22,788 bases of DNA, taken from assembly GCA_900543975.1 (NCBI GenBank), contig UQTI01000049.1:1-22788 (forward strand), given 5' to 3'. Below the pieces are notes generated by a model, which saw only the letters and a program-made list of their open reading frames with translations, searched no databases and was not told the origin of the DNA. The translations under genes were made by a program, and so were the position numbers. Below are positions 22,113 through 22,788 of the stretch, in pieces. Each line of letters starts with the position of its first letter. Position 1 is the first letter of the stretch. Source of the stretch: an uncultured Prevotella sp. GTDB lineage: Bacteria; Bacteroidota; Bacteroidia; Bacteroidales; Bacteroidaceae.

Positions 22113-22268
22113 AACACGAATATTTTTTTTGAACACGAATACCCCGAATAGCACGAATATTTATAATTGATACGCAATAATCTCAATCAAAAAATTATTC
22201 GTGTTATTCGTGTTCAAAAAATATAATTCGTGTTCAAAAAAATCTCGTGTTCCGAATAATCTCGTGTT
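22113..22268. repeat. AACACGAAT inverted-repeat array 2
   Basis: Four right-facing motifs (22113, 22132, 22141, 22150) are mirrored by five inverted ones (22197, 22206, 22226, 22243, 22260), with T-tracts on the left side and A-tracts on the right. The layout is that of array 1 but shorter, and the centre is an A/T-rich 38-bp stretch. It lies between the convergent acetyltransferase and DUF4248 genes. Confidence 0.85.
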
Positions 22269-22286
22269 CAAAATTCAAAACTCGAA

Positions 22287-22499
22287 TCACGGTTCCCCCA
22301 GATGTTCCACGACCATTCTGACCTGTTGTGTCAACAGATATTTTGCCTGTTTTCTGTAGCCAGTCTTGTTGAGGTCGTCCATCAGAGGTTTGCAGTTGTA
22401 GACCCATCTCATCAGGTGGTTCACCGCCACATGTAGGTCGCTGTCAGGAAAATATAGCATGGCCAGTTCTGCCTTACTGTAACTTTTTATCTTAAACAT
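22287..22499 (-). CDS. DUF4248 family protein
   Basis: The 70-residue protein has the DUF4248 pattern known from many Bacteroidales: FKIKSYSKAELAMLYFPDSD at residues 2-21, NHLMRWV near 27-33, and the C-terminal QQVRMVVEHLGEP. The family is small, helical and of unknown function. A DNA- or RNA-binding role is sometimes guessed, but I see no evidence for it here. The ATG is supported by the family start (MFKIKSY). The sequence around this start codon exists in three tandem copies upstream. The gene converges on the acetyltransferase gene and stops 18 bp from array 2. Confidence 0.8.
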   Translation of the reverse strand: MFKIKSYSKAELAMLYFPDSDLHVAVNHLMRWVYNCKPLMDDLNKTGYRKQAKYLLTQQVRMVVEHLGEP

Positions 22500-22552
22500 A
22501 ATGGTTTGGTTTTATCTTAAACATAACTGCTTGTGTTATCATAAACATAACT
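22484..22552 (-). repeat. three tandem copies of the DUF4248 start region
   Basis: On the minus strand ATGTTTAAGATAA (or ATGTTTATGATAA) occurs with its ATG at 22499, 22524 and 22548, spaced 25 and 24 bp. Each is preceded by a similar TTAT/CATT word. Only the copy at 22499 opens the DUF4248 frame. The other two share one different frame that closes after at most 18 codons. Confidence 0.8.
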
Positions 22553-22628
22553 GTTTTGTGGTTTTTAAAACAGTTGTTCTTGTGTCTTAAAGCCCATGGA
22601 CGCGTGTCGTTAAAACGTCACGCGCCAT
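22549..22628. other. two inverted repeats upstream of the DUF4248 gene
   Basis: AACTGTTTT (22549-22557) is mirrored by AAAACAGTT (22567-22575). Further out ATGG-A-CGCGTG-T-CGTT (22596-22611) pairs with AACG-T-CACGCG-CCAT (22614-22628) around a two-base centre, with one T-T mismatch and one bulged A. The role could be terminator, operator or structured leader. Neither has a proper U-tract. No gene is evident in 22553-22656. Confidence 0.5.
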
Positions 22629-22663
22629 ATCTATCTGTCACACTTGTCATGCTTGTTTACGTC

Positions 22664-22788
22664 ATTTCTCCATAGCCTCCAGGCCTGTTTCTCCATGCCA
22701 TCCAGGCTTGTTTCTCCATAGCCTCCAGGCCTGTTTCTCCATGCCATCCAGGCTTGTTTCTCCATAGCCTCCAGGCCTGTTTCTCCAT
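22664..22788. repeat. alternating 23-bp minisatellite, cut by the window edge
   Basis: Two related 23-mers alternate as A-B-A-B-A-B: A is GTTTCTCCAT plus AGCCTCCAGGCCT, and B is GTTTCTCCAT plus GCCATCCAGGCTT. Starts are at 22664, 22687, 22710, 22733, 22756 and 22779. Copies of the same type are identical except for the first base of the first unit. There are no unique spacers. On the minus strand the array is open from the edge to TAA at 22657-22659 (43 residues, for example MEKQAWMAWRNRPGGYGEMT at the end). Because 23 is not a multiple of three, neighbouring units are read in different frames. Confidence 0.9.

Noticed and set aside
21001..22268. Insertion sequence or transposon ends
   Set aside because: The inverted repeats resemble ends only superficially. 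Each array is palindromic in itself, no transposase or target-site duplication is visible, and the enclosed gene is an acetyltransferase. A non-autonomous element remains possible.
22664..22788. CRISPR array
   Set aside because: Two 23-bp units simply alternate and are copied unchanged. There are no unique spacers of constant length and no cas genes in the window.

Overview
The window reads as chromosomal DNA from a Bacteroidales bacterium, most likely in or near Prevotella. Four things point there: promoters that fit the Bacteroidetes pattern TTTG-N19/20-TAnnTTTG, a fused lpxC-fabZ gene, a DUF4248 gene, and Prevotella-style small peptide and C-terminal-tail sequences. Shine-Dalgarno sites are mostly weak or absent. 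No phage, transposase, integrase or CRISPR genes are visible. Names rest on motifs read by eye.

Left part (1-4630). The 3' part of a tRNA-Glu(CTC) is followed by a plus-strand BamA/TamA-family outer-membrane lipoprotein gene. Next comes a minus-strand stretch holding a small peptide gene of unknown function and a decayed 3' remnant of a larger secreted-protein gene. Then a plus-strand peroxide-response pair follows: a PerR-type repressor with all five expected metal ligands, and a rubrerythrin. It has its own promoter and ends in an eight-unit, 20-bp tandem repeat and a strong terminator.

Central part (4715-19288, all minus strand). There are three apparent transcription units. phoH-purC has a clear promoter and terminator. 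menG-aroE-purM-prfA-pyrF covers menaquinone, shikimate, purine, translation termination and pyrimidine functions. lpxD-lpxC/fabZ-lpxA-miaA-PBP1A-bcp covers early lipid A synthesis, tRNA modification, peptidoglycan polymerisation and a thiol peroxidase. The last unit converges on perR-rubrerythrin, so peroxide-defence genes lie on both sides of one terminator.

Right part (19371-22788). A GHL10/DUF187 glycoside-hydrolase-like secreted protein is transcribed divergently from phoH. After it come a maltose O-acetyltransferase-like gene and a convergent DUF4248 gene. This end is dominated by repeats. Two large inverted-repeat arrays of the 9-mer AACACGAAT bracket the acetyltransferase gene. That gene carries an in-frame 18-bp repeat near its start. 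The DUF4248 start region is present in three tandem copies. An alternating 23-bp minisatellite runs off the window edge.

The housekeeping genes look ordinary. What is unexplained lies between genes: the AACACGAAT arrays, the 20-bp array after rubrerythrin, the small peptide gene, and the repeats at the right edge.
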